A DNA stretch of 64,000 nucleotides from VXNE01 sp963664635 (GCA_963664635.1 OY761542.1:930001-994000); one strand, 5' to 3'; positions 31,446 through 40,090 are shown, counted from the first letter of the stretch. Numbers and translations: made by a program. Notes: a model not told the origin generated them from the sequence alone.

Positions 31446-32612
31446 CTATCTCTTGCGAGGGGCACGCCCCTCGCGCTCCCCGGCTGAGGGCTCCACTAGT
31501 TGCCGCGCGATGATGATGCGCTGCATTTCGTTCGTCCCCTCGCCGATGGCGAGCAGTGGCGCGTCCCGATAGTAACGCTCCACGTCGTTGTCGGGCGAGT
31601 AACCGTAGGCGCCGTGGATGCGCATGGCCTCCATCGAGTTCTCGACCGCTGCCTCGGTCGCCGCGAGCTTCGCCATGCCGGCCTCGAGGTCGCAGCGCTC
31701 GCCGGTGTCGAAGATCCCGGCCGCGCGCTCGGTCAGCAGGCGGGCGCCTTCGACGCGCACCGCCATGTCCGCGAGCTTGATCTGGATGGCCTGGTGCTGT
31801 GCGATCGGCTGGCCGAAGGTCTTGCGCTCCTGCGCGTAGGAGAGGGCGGCGTCGAGGGAGGCCTGGGCCACGCCGACGCCGCGCGCGGCGACGTTGATGC
31901 GTCCGAGGGCGAGACCGGAGAGGATCTGCTGAAGCCCGCGGCCCTCCGCCTCGCCGACGAGGTTGGCGGCCGGGACCCGCACGTCGTCGAATTCGACTTC
32001 GCCGGTGTCGACGCCCCGGTAGCCGAGCTTCCTGAGCTTGGTCGCCCGGTAGCCGGCCTCCTTCGGCACGACCAGCAGGCTGATGCCCCGGTGCCGGGGG
32101 CTGGCGTCCGGGTCGGTCTTGACGAGAACCGCAAGGACATTGCCTTCCACCGAATTCGTGATCCACTGCTTCGTGCCCGTGACGACGTATTCGTCGCCGT
32201 CGCGCGCGGCACGGGTGCGGATGGCCTGCAGGTCCGTGCCGCAGTCGGGCTCCGTCAGGGCGATGCCGCCGCGCAGTTCCCCGCGTGCCAGCCGTGGCAG
32301 GAGCGCTTCCTTCATCGGCTCGGTGCCGAAGCGCTCGATCGCGTTGCACATGATGAGGTGCGAGTTGAAGATGCCGGACACGGACATCCACACGGCGGAG
32401 ACACGCTCGACGATCTTCGCGTAGACGCCGGCGTTCAGTCCCATCCCGCCGTAGCGCTCGCCGATGGTGGCGCCGAAGAGACCGAGGGTCTTCATGCGTT
32501 CGACGATCTCGTGCGGATACGCGTCCGCCTGCTCGAGGTCGTGTGCGACGGGGGCCACGTCCCTTGCGAGGAACTTGTCGACGGCGTCGAGGATCAGGGT
32601 TTCGTCGGACAT
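31446..32612 (-). CDS. Acyl-CoA dehydrogenase with a repeat-encoded C-terminus
   Basis: FAD-dependent acyl-CoA dehydrogenase, 388 residues. The N-terminal helical domain includes KTLGLFGATIGERYGGMG; the middle domain has ALTEPDCGTDLQAIRTRA and KQWITNSVEGN; the C-terminal domain has GRINVAARGVGVAQASLDAAL, ERKTFGQPIAQHQAIQIKLADM and AIGEGTNEMQRIIIARQL, whose glutamate is the probable catalytic base. The normal protein end is near ARQLVEP. The last dozen residues (SAGEREGRAPRKR) come from palindromic copy A4, which also supplies the region before the stop codon. It lies between a MaoC-type hydratase gene and ppc. The set suggests oxidation of an acyl-CoA made by the divergent synthetase. Confidence 0.93.
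   Translation of the reverse strand: MSDETLILDAVDKFLARDVAPVAHDLEQADAYPHEIVERMKTLGLFGATIGERYGGMGLNAGVYAKIVERVSAVWMSVSGIFNSHLIMCNAIERFGTEPMKEALLPRLARGELRGGIALTEPDCGTDLQAIRTRAARDGDEYVVTGTKQWITNSVEGNVLAVLVKTDPDASPRHRGISLLVVPKEAGYRATKLRKLGYRGVDTGEVEFDDVRVPAANLVGEAEGRGLQQILSGLALGRINVAARGVGVAQASLDAALSYAQERKTFGQPIAQHQAIQIKLADMAVRVEGARLLTERAAGIFDTGERCDLEAGMAKLAATEAAVENSMEAMRIHGAYGYSPDNDVERYYRDAPLLAIGEGTNEMQRIIIARQLVEPSAGEREGRAPRKR
31455..31487. repeat. Coding palindromic element, copy A4 (3' end of the acyl-CoA dehydrogenase gene)
   Basis: Arms GCGAGGGG/CCCCTCGC around CACG (31455-31474), followed by GCTCCCCGGCTGAGGGCTC. In the gene's direction it encodes GEREGRAPRKR, the same peptide family as in the permease genes 8-10 kb away. 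Confidence 0.85.
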
Positions 32613-32649
32613 GGCGCCCTCTTGATCGCTCCTGGGAGCTTGCGACGTC

Positions 32650-32765
32650 GGAGTTTCGCACCGCGAAACTCCCAACGCGACCGTTAGGGGCTTGCGCCGT
32701 AAGAAGTTTCGCGCCAGCGAAACTTCCACCCATCCGTCAGGATGGGCCGCGACCGTCAGGTCGCG
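32650..32765. repeat. Composite hairpin repeat, copy C1
   Basis: Four hairpins in a row between the MaoC-type and acyl-CoA dehydrogenase genes: GGAGTTTCGC/GCGAAACTCC (32650-32672), GAAGTTTCGC/GCGAAACTTC with loop GCCA (32703-32726), CCCATCC/GGATGGG with loop GTCA (32729-32746), and CGCGACC/GGTCGCG with loop GTCA (32748-32765). The stop codon of the MaoC-type gene lies at the loop of the last one. The second and third recur, inverted, at 40111-40154. Confidence 0.85.
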
Positions 32766-33205
32766 CGTTTCGGGATCAGCATGCTGCGCTCGAACTCGAT
32801 CACGACGTCGCCGGTCTGCTTCGTGCCGGTGGTGCGCACGGTGACGACGCCCTGGTTGGGGCGGGAGGCGGACTCGCGTACGGCGAGTACCTCGGAGCGG
32901 GCGCGCAGGGTGTCGCCGACGAACACCGGGGCGGGGAGGCGCACGTTCTCCCAGCCCAGGTTGGCGATGGCGGCCCGGCTCACGTCGGCCACGGACATGC
33001 CGGTAATCATGGAGAGCGTCAGGCACGAGTTCACCAGGAGCTTGCCGAACTCCGTCCCGCCGGCGAACTCGGCGTCGAAGTGGACAGGATGCTGGTTCAT
33101 CGTGAGGAGGGTGAACCAGGTGTTGTCGGCTTCCGAGATCGTCCGTCCCGGCCAGTGCTCGAACACGGCGCCGACGTCAAAGTCCTCGAGGTAGCGATCC
33201 GACAT
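32756..33205 (-). CDS. MaoC family dehydratase
   Basis: Hot-dog fold (R)-specific enoyl-CoA hydratase-like protein, 149 residues. The start YLEDFDVGAVFEHWPGRTISEADNTWFTLLTMNQHPVHFD carries the family's catalytic Asp/His (the D-x4-H region), followed by GKLLVNSCLTLSMITGMSV, LGWENVRLPAPVFVGDTLRARSEVLAVRES and the final VTVRTTGTKQTGDVVIEFERSM. It would hydrate or dehydrate an acyl-CoA. Its start at 33205 lies 135 bp from the divergent acyl-CoA synthetase gene, and it heads the MaoC / acyl-CoA dehydrogenase / ppc group. A TAGTAT on the minus strand near 33245 is the likely -10. The stop codon is inside a hairpin. Confidence 0.92.
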   Translation of the reverse strand: MSDRYLEDFDVGAVFEHWPGRTISEADNTWFTLLTMNQHPVHFDAEFAGGTEFGKLLVNSCLTLSMITGMSVADVSRAAIANLGWENVRLPAPVFVGDTLRARSEVLAVRESASRPNQGVVTVRTTGTKQTGDVVIEFERSMLIPKRAT

Positions 33206-33340
33206 CCGTCCTCACCGGTGGCGCGATCCGCGAAGGTGCGAAATACTAACGCGTGGTGCGCGCCGCGTGGCATGGCTTCGCGCCGCGTCGCCCGGGACTT
33301 TCCGCCGGAACAACCCAAGCCACCCGTAGAGGAGGTTGCA

Positions 33341-34966
33341 GTGGACTTCAACCTGGCCACCGTCAACGAAGCGATCGCCGAAGTCATCCCGGACCGGGAG
33401 GCGATCGTGTTCCGCGACCGGCGTTTCACCTACGCCGAGTTCAACGAACGCACCCGGCGCCTGGCCAACGTGCTGACGGCGCACGGGTTCGGCTGTCACG
33501 CCGAACGCTCGGCCCTGCGCGATTGGGAGAGCGGACAGGACCACCTCGGCCTCTACCTCTACAACGGCAACGAGTACCTCGAAGGGATGCTCGGGGCGTA
33601 CAAGGCCCGCGTCGCCCCGTTCAACGTCAACTACCGCTACGTGGACGAGGAACTCGTCTACCTGCTGAACAACGCCCGGACCAGGGCGCTCCTCTACCAC
33701 AGCTCGCTGTCGGAGCACGTCGCGCACGTCCGCGATCAGGTGCCGAGCCTCGAGGTGCTGATCCAGGTGAACGACGAGGACCTGCCGCTGTTGCCGGGCG
33801 CGGTCGAGTACGAGGCGGCGCTGGCCGCGGCGTCGCCCGAGAAGCCTGACCTGCCGTGGTCGCCCGACGACCTCTACGTCCTCTACACCGGCGGTACGAC
33901 CGGCATGCCGAAAGGCGTGCTCTGGCGCCAGGGCGACATCCTCATCGCGAGCCTCGGCGCGCGCCGCACCGGCGGGGAGGTACTGCAGACCCTCGAGGAG
34001 TACCTGGCGCGGGCCCGGGGCGGCGACCGGCGCCACCTGCCCGCGCCGCCGTTCATGCACGGGGCCGGGCACTGGGTGGCGCTGCAGGCGTTCCACACGG
34101 GCGGCACCGTGGTGATCCAGAGCGAGGTGCGCCGCTTCGATGCCGCGGACATCCTCGATCTCGTCGAGCGCGAGCGGGTCAACAACCTGCTGCTCGTGGG
34201 GGACGCCTTCGGCCGGCCGCTCGCGGACGAGCTGGCGCGCAAGGCACGCGACCTCTCGTCGCTGCGCAACGTCATCACCGGCGGCGCGATCATGACGGCC
34301 AAGCTCAAGGCCGAACTGCTGGAGGCCCTGCCGCAGATCACCATCATCGACTCGGCCGGGTCGTCGGAGACCGGCGGCCAGGGGACGCAGGTCAGCAGCG
34401 CGAAGACGGGCGCGTCGACGGGACGTTTCCGCCTCTCCGCCCACAACGCCGTGCTCTCGGAGGACCTCAGCGAGGTGCTGCCGGCGGGACACGAGGGGCT
34501 CGGCTGGTGGGCGCGCAGCGGCAACATCCCCCTCGGCTACCTCGACGACGAAGCGAAGACCCGGGCCACCTTCCCGGAGGTGAACGGCGTGCGCTACTCG
34601 GTGCCGGGGGACAAGGTCCGCCTGCTCGAGGACAACACGCTGGAACTCCACGGACGCGAGTCGGTGACGATCAACTCCGGCGGCGAGAAGATCTTCGCGG
34701 AGGAGGTGGAGCAGGCGCTGAAGCACCACCCCGCCGTGTTCGACGCCGTCGTTACGGGGCGTCCGTCGGAACGCTGGGGCAACGAGGTGGTGGCCATCGT
34801 CAAGTTCCGGGACGGCATGCATGCGGAGGAGGACAGCCTGTTGGAGGAGTGCGGCAGGCACATCGCCCGCTACAAGCTGCCCAAGGCGTTCCTGGTCGTT
34901 CCCGAGATCTTCCGCAGTCCGTCCGGCAAGGCGGATTACCGGTGGGCGAAGGCGCAGGTGAGCTGA
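33341..34966 (+). CDS. Acyl-CoA synthetase (AMP-forming)
   Basis: ANL-superfamily ligase of 541 residues that would activate a carboxylic acid to its CoA thioester. The AMP-binding loop is YTGGTTGMPKG at about 182-192, the A5 region DSAGSSETGGQGTQ, the A7/A8 region GWWARSGNIPLGYLDDE and GRESVTINSGGEKIFAEEVEQAL, and the C-terminal catalytic lysine in SPSGKADYRW. The layout matches FadD3-like and other acyl-CoA ligases found near MaoC and acyl-CoA dehydrogenase genes. The GTG at 33341 has GAGGAGG at good spacing. It is divergent from the MaoC-type gene, so the two units probably share a regulatory region and a pathway. The substrate is not known. Confidence 0.92.
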   Translation: MDFNLATVNEAIAEVIPDREAIVFRDRRFTYAEFNERTRRLANVLTAHGFGCHAERSALRDWESGQDHLGLYLYNGNEYLEGMLGAYKARVAPFNVNYRYVDEELVYLLNNARTRALLYHSSLSEHVAHVRDQVPSLEVLIQVNDEDLPLLPGAVEYEAALAAASPEKPDLPWSPDDLYVLYTGGTTGMPKGVLWRQGDILIASLGARRTGGEVLQTLEEYLARARGGDRRHLPAPPFMHGAGHWVALQAFHTGGTVVIQSEVRRFDAADILDLVERERVNNLLLVGDAFGRPLADELARKARDLSSLRNVITGGAIMTAKLKAELLEALPQITIIDSAGSSETGGQGTQVSSAKTGASTGRFRLSAHNAVLSEDLSEVLPAGHEGLGWWARSGNIPLGYLDDEAKTRATFPEVNGVRYSVPGDKVRLLEDNTLELHGRESVTINSGGEKIFAEEVEQALKHHPAVFDAVVTGRPSERWGNEVVAIVKFRDGMHAEEDSLLEECGRHIARYKLPKAFLVVPEIFRSPSGKADYRWAKAQVS

Positions 34967-35105
34967 CCGTCAGTCGCTGGTGAGCGCCTTCACGACTCGC
35001 CAGTGTATGGGAGCTCGAGCACCCGTTCGCTGCTCCAGGGGCGGGTCGCCGTCGTTTTCGGCAAAGGCGGCCGTACCGCAGCTCGCCGCGTGACTGGCTT
35101 GTCCG

Positions 35106-36260
35106 TCAGCGCCGCCTTGACGGCGCGGTCGGAGCGAATTCCGTGAGTCTGGGAATCGCATCGCATGCCAGGTCGAAGTAGGCGACATCGTTTTCTACGC
35201 CGATGCTCTCGTAACCCACGTGTTCGGCGGCGGCGAGGGTTGATCCGGAGCCCGCGAACGGGTCGAGCACCACTCCTTCTCCGAGAGGCAGTGCGGCCCG
35301 CACGACTTGTCGCAGGAAGGCCTGCGGCTTGAGGCTTGGATGCGGCGCCAGGCTTCGTTCGGCGCGACGGGTCGGCGCCGACTGGATCACGTCCCCGAAC
35401 GGCTTGTCTCGGGCAGGCCGCCGCAGGCCGCCGGTCTTCCACTTGCGAAGATTGTCCTGCACGCGGCCCTCAAGGGGCTCGCGGAACAGCACCCAAGGCT
35501 CCCAGTTGGACCGGGGCATCACGCTGACCTCGGGGAACGCGTCATGCGCGCCCTTCGGTCGGTCGCCTCCGCGCATCGTGGTCGTGAGTCGGATGATTTC
35601 CCCACGCCTCTCCAAACCGCTACGGGACAACGCGTTGGCGACGATGAACGAAAGGAGCGGCGACGAGGCCACGAAGACATGGGCGCCGGGAACCAGGCGA
35701 GGCCGCAACCTGCGTCCCCATTCGTGGAAGAACCTCCCGAGCTCGTCCAGTTGGAGCGGCGTAAGGGTCGTGAACCTTGGCAGTGGCGACCGCCGATGGC
35801 CGTCGAAGGAAGGAGGGAGACGCCAGACGCCACCTTTGCGGTCGCGAAGCTTGCGCTGCTGTTCAGGACTGTACTCGTGTAGTCCGTAAGGCGGATCCGT
35901 CACGACCGCATGGATGCTCCGCGACGGGCGTTCGTCCAGCCAATGGAGTGCCTCGCCAAAGAACAGGGTAGAGCGACCGAAGCCAAAGGGCTCTCGCGAA
36001 GCGGCATCTGGCTGGGAGACAGCCAACGGAAGGTCCGATTGGCCAGCGATGCGATAGACGCCGCGATCCTCCCTGGCGAAGAGCCCTGGCGTGTTCAAGG
36101 AAAGATAGGACTGTATCGATGATCGGGCAACCGGCCCCGCGGCGGCACTGACTCGGTTACAGATCCCCATCACGCTCAGCGGCATGGTTGCGTCGGCCAG
36201 CACCTCAAAGATGGCATCCCGGACCTGACCGGGCCGCCTGCGTGTCTCCGCTCCCTCCAT
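35106..36260 (-). CDS. Beta-class DNA (adenine/cytosine-N4) methyltransferase with HARE-HTH-like N-terminus
   Basis: A 384-residue modification methyltransferase. The order is catalytic motif IV TDPPYG at about 121-126, a long target-recognition region, then SAM motif I LDPFAGSGSTLAAAEH at about 332. That is the beta arrangement of N6-adenine or N4-cytosine enzymes (DPPY favours adenine). The first 75 residues (VRDAIFEVLADATMPLSVMG to DRGVYRIAG) have the length and pattern of the HARE-HTH winged helix found on restriction-modification proteins. Start ATG at 36260. It is divergent from a nuclease-like gene at 36409, and both are visibly less GC-rich than their surroundings, consistent with transfer as one restriction-modification unit. 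The recognition site is unknown. Confidence 0.87.
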   Translation of the reverse strand: MEGAETRRRPGQVRDAIFEVLADATMPLSVMGICNRVSAAAGPVARSSIQSYLSLNTPGLFAREDRGVYRIAGQSDLPLAVSQPDAASREPFGFGRSTLFFGEALHWLDERPSRSIHAVVTDPPYGLHEYSPEQQRKLRDRKGGVWRLPPSFDGHRRSPLPRFTTLTPLQLDELGRFFHEWGRRLRPRLVPGAHVFVASSPLLSFIVANALSRSGLERRGEIIRLTTTMRGGDRPKGAHDAFPEVSVMPRSNWEPWVLFREPLEGRVQDNLRKWKTGGLRRPARDKPFGDVIQSAPTRRAERSLAPHPSLKPQAFLRQVVRAALPLGEGVVLDPFAGSGSTLAAAEHVGYESIGVENDVAYFDLACDAIPRLTEFAPTAPSRRR

Positions 36261-36408
36261 GACTGCATTGTAAGACGTCGAGACGTCTTTTGTCACTCTT
36301 CTGATCTCTCCGGGAAACCGCGCCGCCCGTCCGAGGCTCGCGGGACCCTGCGCTATCATGGCTTGGGTCGAAGCCGCTGGCGCTTGTATCCAGCGACGGG
36401 ACGCATCG

Positions 36409-37452
36409 ATGACGCCTGAAGAAATCGTCGAAGAGATGAAGCAGGAGTTCCGGGGGGTCTCGGGCGCGAATCGGGGGAGAGCTCGAAAGGCTCGCAAGTA
36501 CGTCGGCGGCCTTCTGCCGTCGTTTTGCGACTTCCTCATCGAGTTGTGTACTCCGGGCCAAGGATACAAGTCGCTCGAGGAGCTACTCGTCGACTACCCG
36601 CAAGTCACGGAAGGGGTATCCACGTTGACCGTGATGCTGCCGGACGGTGGACAGAAGACGATTCGGCCGGCTTACGAGCGCTACCACCATCTGTACGTGA
36701 CCGAGGAGCATAGGCTTGACTACCCCCGCTCTGCGCCCTACGCAACGGGAAAATGGGGCGACTATCGGCATTGGCTGGATGAGTTGGTCGGCATGTCCAA
36801 GGAGGATCTCGAGTGGATCGCAGGATCATGCGTTGAGTTCGTTCTCGCTGAACTGAAGGATCAGAGCTTCGATCCATCGTCCGTCCGAGCGGAGCCTCCG
36901 GTCTTCAAGTGGCTGCTCCAAGACTTTGATTTTGGGAATAGGGCGCGAGGTGAGCCGACCGGAGCGGCGTTTCAGGCAATGGTGTTCGGCTACGTTCGCG
37001 CCGATGCTCCGCACCTGCAGGTCGAGGCACGAAAAGCGCGGGCCGGTTCGGCTCGAACACAAGGCATTGGCGACATCGATGCGTGGGAAGGTGACCAACT
37101 CATCGTGTCGGCAGAGGTAAAGCACTTCGTCGTCGGAGCGAAGGACATGGGCGATTTCACCCACTTCGCCGCCAATGTCGCCGGCCGAGCAGCGCTGGGT
37201 CTGGTCGTTGCGGAGGATTTCGGATCGGGCGTACGCGCACGGATCGAGAAACTTGGCTTGACCGCCCTCTCGCGCAGCGACCTGCTGCAAATCGTGTCGT
37301 TGTGGGACCCGCTCAAGCAACGTGCTGCCCTCAACGCCTTTCTCTGGGTCGTCGTCCACAAGGAACAGAACTCCGGCCTCATCGACAGGGCGCGGGAGTT
37401 CCTTGGGAGTCTGAGCGATCGGACCGGGACGGCGGCCTCCGACGGAACATAG
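36409..37452 (+). CDS. Predicted type II restriction endonuclease (PD-(D/E)xK) partner of the methyltransferase
   Basis: A 347-residue protein I cannot place in a named family. Near the C-terminal third it has a nuclease-like core: GIGDIDAWEG, then LIVSAEVKHF. That gives Asp about 224, then Glu-Val-Lys at about 236-238, the spacing of a PD-(D/E)xK active site. The N-terminal half is mainly helical (EEIVEEMKQEFRGV, WLDELVGMSKEDLEWIAGS) and could bind DNA. I chose ATG 36409; an ATG at 36358 would add 17 residues with no ribosome site either. It is divergent from the DNA methyltransferase gene, 148 bp apart, the usual layout of a type II system. Codon usage is less GC-rich than in flanking genes. 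Confidence 0.72.
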   Translation: MTPEEIVEEMKQEFRGVSGANRGRARKARKYVGGLLPSFCDFLIELCTPGQGYKSLEELLVDYPQVTEGVSTLTVMLPDGGQKTIRPAYERYHHLYVTEEHRLDYPRSAPYATGKWGDYRHWLDELVGMSKEDLEWIAGSCVEFVLAELKDQSFDPSSVRAEPPVFKWLLQDFDFGNRARGEPTGAAFQAMVFGYVRADAPHLQVEARKARAGSARTQGIGDIDAWEGDQLIVSAEVKHFVVGAKDMGDFTHFAANVAGRAALGLVVAEDFGSGVRARIEKLGLTALSRSDLLQIVSLWDPLKQRAALNAFLWVVVHKEQNSGLIDRAREFLGSLSDRTGTAASDGT

Positions 37453-37549
37453 TCCACGGGGCGAGCTCCAGTCCTTGATCTTGCATCCGCCTCCTCCGCG
37501 CTCGCCTCGCTTTCGTGTGCGTCTCTCGTAACGCGGCAGAGGCGGACGA

Positions 37550-37912
37550 TCAGGGCTCCTGCCGCAGTTCGAACCCGTTGCCTTCGCAGTCCACGAACGA
37601 GGCGACGCGTACGGGTACGCCCCCGCCGGGTTCGCGCAGCTCGACCAGGCGCCCGCCGAGGCGTTCGATGTCGCGCTGCACGGCCTCGATGTTGTCGACG
37701 AGCAGGTTCAGGCCCGCGTGGGGCAAGGGGCCCTCTGGTTCCGTGGACCGTGCATGCAGGATGTGGAGTGCAAGCTGGATGGCGCCGAGGTCGAGGGTCG
37801 TCCAGCCGGGCGACTCGAACGACGGGCGCACGTCGAGCGTCTCGGTGTAGAAGGTCTTCGCCCGTTCCATGTCGTGCACGTAGTGGATCACCAGCGGGTC
37901 TCGGCCGCGCAT
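37550..37912 (-). CDS. VOC family protein (glyoxalase/bleomycin-resistance fold)
   Basis: A single-domain vicinal-oxygen-chelate protein of 120 residues, which would function as a dimer. VIHYVHDMERAKTFYTETLDVRP opens the first beta-alpha-beta module, GAIQLALHI supplies the middle strand, and VASFVDCEGNGFELRQ closes the second with the usual metal-binding glutamate. Histidine positions (about 10 and 50) fit metal ligands. It is upstream of, and on the same strand as, the metallo-beta-lactamase gene in the opposite order of transcription, with a hairpin before the next stop. Its substrate cannot be told; relatives include glyoxalases, dioxygenases and resistance proteins. Confidence 0.88.
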   Translation of the reverse strand: MRGRDPLVIHYVHDMERAKTFYTETLDVRPSFESPGWTTLDLGAIQLALHILHARSTEPEGPLPHAGLNLLVDNIEAVQRDIERLGGRLVELREPGGGVPVRVASFVDCEGNGFELRQEP

Positions 37913-37942
37913 CGTCTGTCTCTCCTCTCTGCTGGATCTGGT

Positions 37943-37960
37943 CGCGACCGCCAGGTCGCG
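37943..37960. repeat. Hairpin abutting the metallo-beta-lactamase stop codon
   Basis: Arms CGCGACC/GGTCGCG with loop GCCA, the same arms as the last hairpin of repeat C1 (32748-32765). It begins directly after the stop codon of the minus-strand gene that ends at 37961. Confidence 0.7.
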
Positions 37961-38917
37961 CTAGCGACGTGCCTTGTGGATCTTCGCCATCAGGGCGAAC
38001 ACCTCGTTTGGGCCGGGCGCTTCGCGCGCGCCGAACTCCCGGTACAGCGTCGCCACGTTGACGACGATCCGCTCGGCGTCGCCCCACGAATCGAAGTCGG
38101 CCAGCGAGATGTCCATGGCGGCGTCGTAGGCGGAGAGCCCCGCGTCGTAGCGCCTGCGCGCCTCGTCGCGGACGTACACGAGGTAGTCGCGCACGGCGCG
38201 CACGCCGCGGTGGTCGGTGATCGGCCCGTGGCCGGGGACGATGGTCTCGAGGTCCAGGTCGAGCATGTGGTCGCAGGCGTCGATCCAGTTCTTCACCGGC
38301 CCGACCCACAGGATCGGGTGGCCCTCGATGAAGAGGATGTCGCCGGTGAACATCAGCCGGTCGGCCGGGACGTGGACGAGGATGTCCCCCTGGGTGTGGC
38401 ATGGCCCGACCTGCTTGAGGGTCACGTCCTTGTCGCCGCAGCGGACCTGGAGTTCGCCCTCGAACGTCCGCGTGGGCAGCGTCTGGCGGATGTTCTCGAA
38501 GTCGAAGTCGCTGAAGCAGTACTGGAAGAACTCGCCCACCTCGCCCATCTCGGGGGCGCGCCGCATCATCTCGGCGAGCCTCTCGGGGGAGTCGTTCGCG
38601 AGTTCGTCCGCGGTGGCCTGCGACGCGATGATCTCCGCGTCGGCGACGAGTTCGTTGCCGTTGCAGTGGTCGCCGTTGGCGTGGGTGTTGACGAGCGTGG
38701 CGATGTCCGCGGCGGCCGGTTCGGCGGCGCGCATCGCCTTCAGCATCTCGGCGGTCAGCGGCACGTCGAACAGCGTGTCCACCAGCAGCGACTCGCCCTG
38801 CGAGGCGATCAGCCCGGCGTTGCTCCAGCCCCAGCCGCCGTCCGGCTGCACCCAGGCGTAACCGCCGGACCCGAGGTCGTGCAGTCCGTGTTCGAAAGGC
38901 CGGATTCCGAGGGACAT
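37961..38917 (-). CDS. MBL-fold metallo-hydrolase
   Basis: A metallo-beta-lactamase-fold hydrolase of 318 residues. The metal motif is THANGDHCNG at about 78-87: His79, Asp83 and His84 are present, but the usual second histidine is Asn81, a variant seen in some branches. Other ligand regions are VGPCHTQGDILVHVP (the HTxGD motif) and VPGHGPITDH near 220. The long central helical insertion (SPERLAEMMRRAPEMGEVGE) shapes the substrate pocket. No signal peptide. Start ATG at 38917, with GGAG upstream. It lies divergent from an acyltransferase gene, 66 bp apart. The substrate is unknown. Confidence 0.9.
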   Translation of the reverse strand: MSLGIRPFEHGLHDLGSGGYAWVQPDGGWGWSNAGLIASQGESLLVDTLFDVPLTAEMLKAMRAAEPAAADIATLVNTHANGDHCNGNELVADAEIIASQATADELANDSPERLAEMMRRAPEMGEVGEFFQYCFSDFDFENIRQTLPTRTFEGELQVRCGDKDVTLKQVGPCHTQGDILVHVPADRLMFTGDILFIEGHPILWVGPVKNWIDACDHMLDLDLETIVPGHGPITDHRGVRAVRDYLVYVRDEARRRYDAGLSAYDAAMDISLADFDSWGDAERIVVNVATLYREFGAREAPGPNEVFALMAKIHKARR

Positions 38918-38983
38918 GGCTCCTCCTGGCGCCGCGATCCAGCGCGTGGGACGGCCCCCGATAATGCGCTAAGTTACGCGCCC

Positions 38984-40090
38984 GTGGAAGAGTTCGAGGA
39001 CATCCGCCCGTATCACGACGACGAGGTCGCGGACGTGTTGCGCCGTGTGGTGGCGGACGCGGCGGCGGCGCGGGGCGTGGCGCGTTTGCTGCTGCCGGGC
39101 TGCTTTCGGCATGCGCCGCGGATCACGTGCTGGGCGGTCGCCCGGGCGCTGGCCCGGCGCACGCGCCGCATCCGCTCGGTGGACGATCTGCACGTCGAAC
39201 TCGGGCAATGGTTCGGACGGCTGATCCGCCGCACCACCACCGGGCTCACCTGGAGCGGCCTGGAGGAACTGGAGACCGGCCGGCCGCACCTGTTCGTCTC
39301 CAATCACCGCGACATCGCGCTCGACTCGGCGTTCATGAACTACGCGCTGTGGTCTTCCGGCCGTCGGACGTCGCAGATCGCGGTGGGCGAGAACCTTTTC
39401 ACGCATGCCTTCGCCAACGACCTCATGCGGCTCAACCGCGGCTTCATGGTGCCGCGCAGCGGCGGCGGCACGCGGGCACAGTACGCCGGCGTGCGCAGGA
39501 CATCGCGTTACATCCGGGCGGCGCTGGAGGCCGGCGAGTCGGTCTGGATCGCGCAGCGGGACGGCCGCGCCAAGGACGGCATCGACCGCACGGAGCCGGC
39601 GCTCCTGAAGATGTTCCTGCTGGCCTGGCGGGGGGAGTGCGAAGCCCTTGGGGACTGGCTGCAGCAGGTGCGCCTCATCCCGGTGTCGATCTCGTACGAA
39701 CTCGATCCCTGCGCGGCGATGAAGGCGCGGGAACTCTACCTGCGGGCGCGGGACGGCGCGTACGAGAAGCCCGAGGGCGAAGACCACGCGAGCATGGTGC
39801 GGGGGATCCTGGGCTTCAAGGGCGCGGTGCACGTCGCGTTCGGGACGCGGGTCGAGGGCGCCTTCGGGAGCGCGGAGGACCTCGCCGCCCACCTCGATCG
39901 CGTGATCGTCGGCAACCTGCGCATGTACCCGACCCACGCCTTCGCCCTGGAAGGCAGCGCGGACCTGGGGCGGCGCGTGGGAGAGGTATTCGAGCGTGCG
40001 CTGGCGGACTGCCCGCCGGAACATCGGGACTACGTCCTGCTGCAGTACGCCAATCAACTGCGCAACCAGCGGGCCCTGGCGGCGGCGTGA
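38984..40090 (+). CDS. 1-acyl-glycerol-3-phosphate-type acyltransferase
   Basis: A 368-residue PlsC/PlsB-superfamily acyltransferase. The catalytic region reads FVSNHRDIALDSAFMNYAL (His about 108), and the glycerol-phosphate binding region is VPRSGGGTRAQYAG, followed by GESVWIAQRDGRAKDG, which corresponds to the family's EGTRS-like block. The spacing from the histidine to the last aspartate is five residues rather than the common four, a pattern of this branch. The start is GTG at 38984. A GATAAT at 38960-38965 may be the -10. No membrane helix is evident. It would esterify glycerol-phosphate or lysophosphatidate, or another lipid. A hairpin repeat follows the stop. Confidence 0.82.
   Translation: MEEFEDIRPYHDDEVADVLRRVVADAAAARGVARLLLPGCFRHAPRITCWAVARALARRTRRIRSVDDLHVELGQWFGRLIRRTTTGLTWSGLEELETGRPHLFVSNHRDIALDSAFMNYALWSSGRRTSQIAVGENLFTHAFANDLMRLNRGFMVPRSGGGTRAQYAGVRRTSRYIRAALEAGESVWIAQRDGRAKDGIDRTEPALLKMFLLAWRGECEALGDWLQQVRLIPVSISYELDPCAAMKARELYLRARDGAYEKPEGEDHASMVRGILGFKGAVHVAFGTRVEGAFGSAEDLAAHLDRVIVGNLRMYPTHAFALEGSADLGRRVGEVFERALADCPPEHRDYVLLQYANQLRNQRALAAA

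Noticed and set aside
28941..31487. Open plus-strand frame of about 850 codons opposite ppc.
   Set aside because: Antisense to the conserved PEP carboxylase gene with no motif of its own.
34967..35105. Possible small gene or RNA between the acyl-CoA synthetase and methyltransferase genes.
   Set aside because: No frame with a ribosome site and no stable structure apart from short GTCA-type palindromes.
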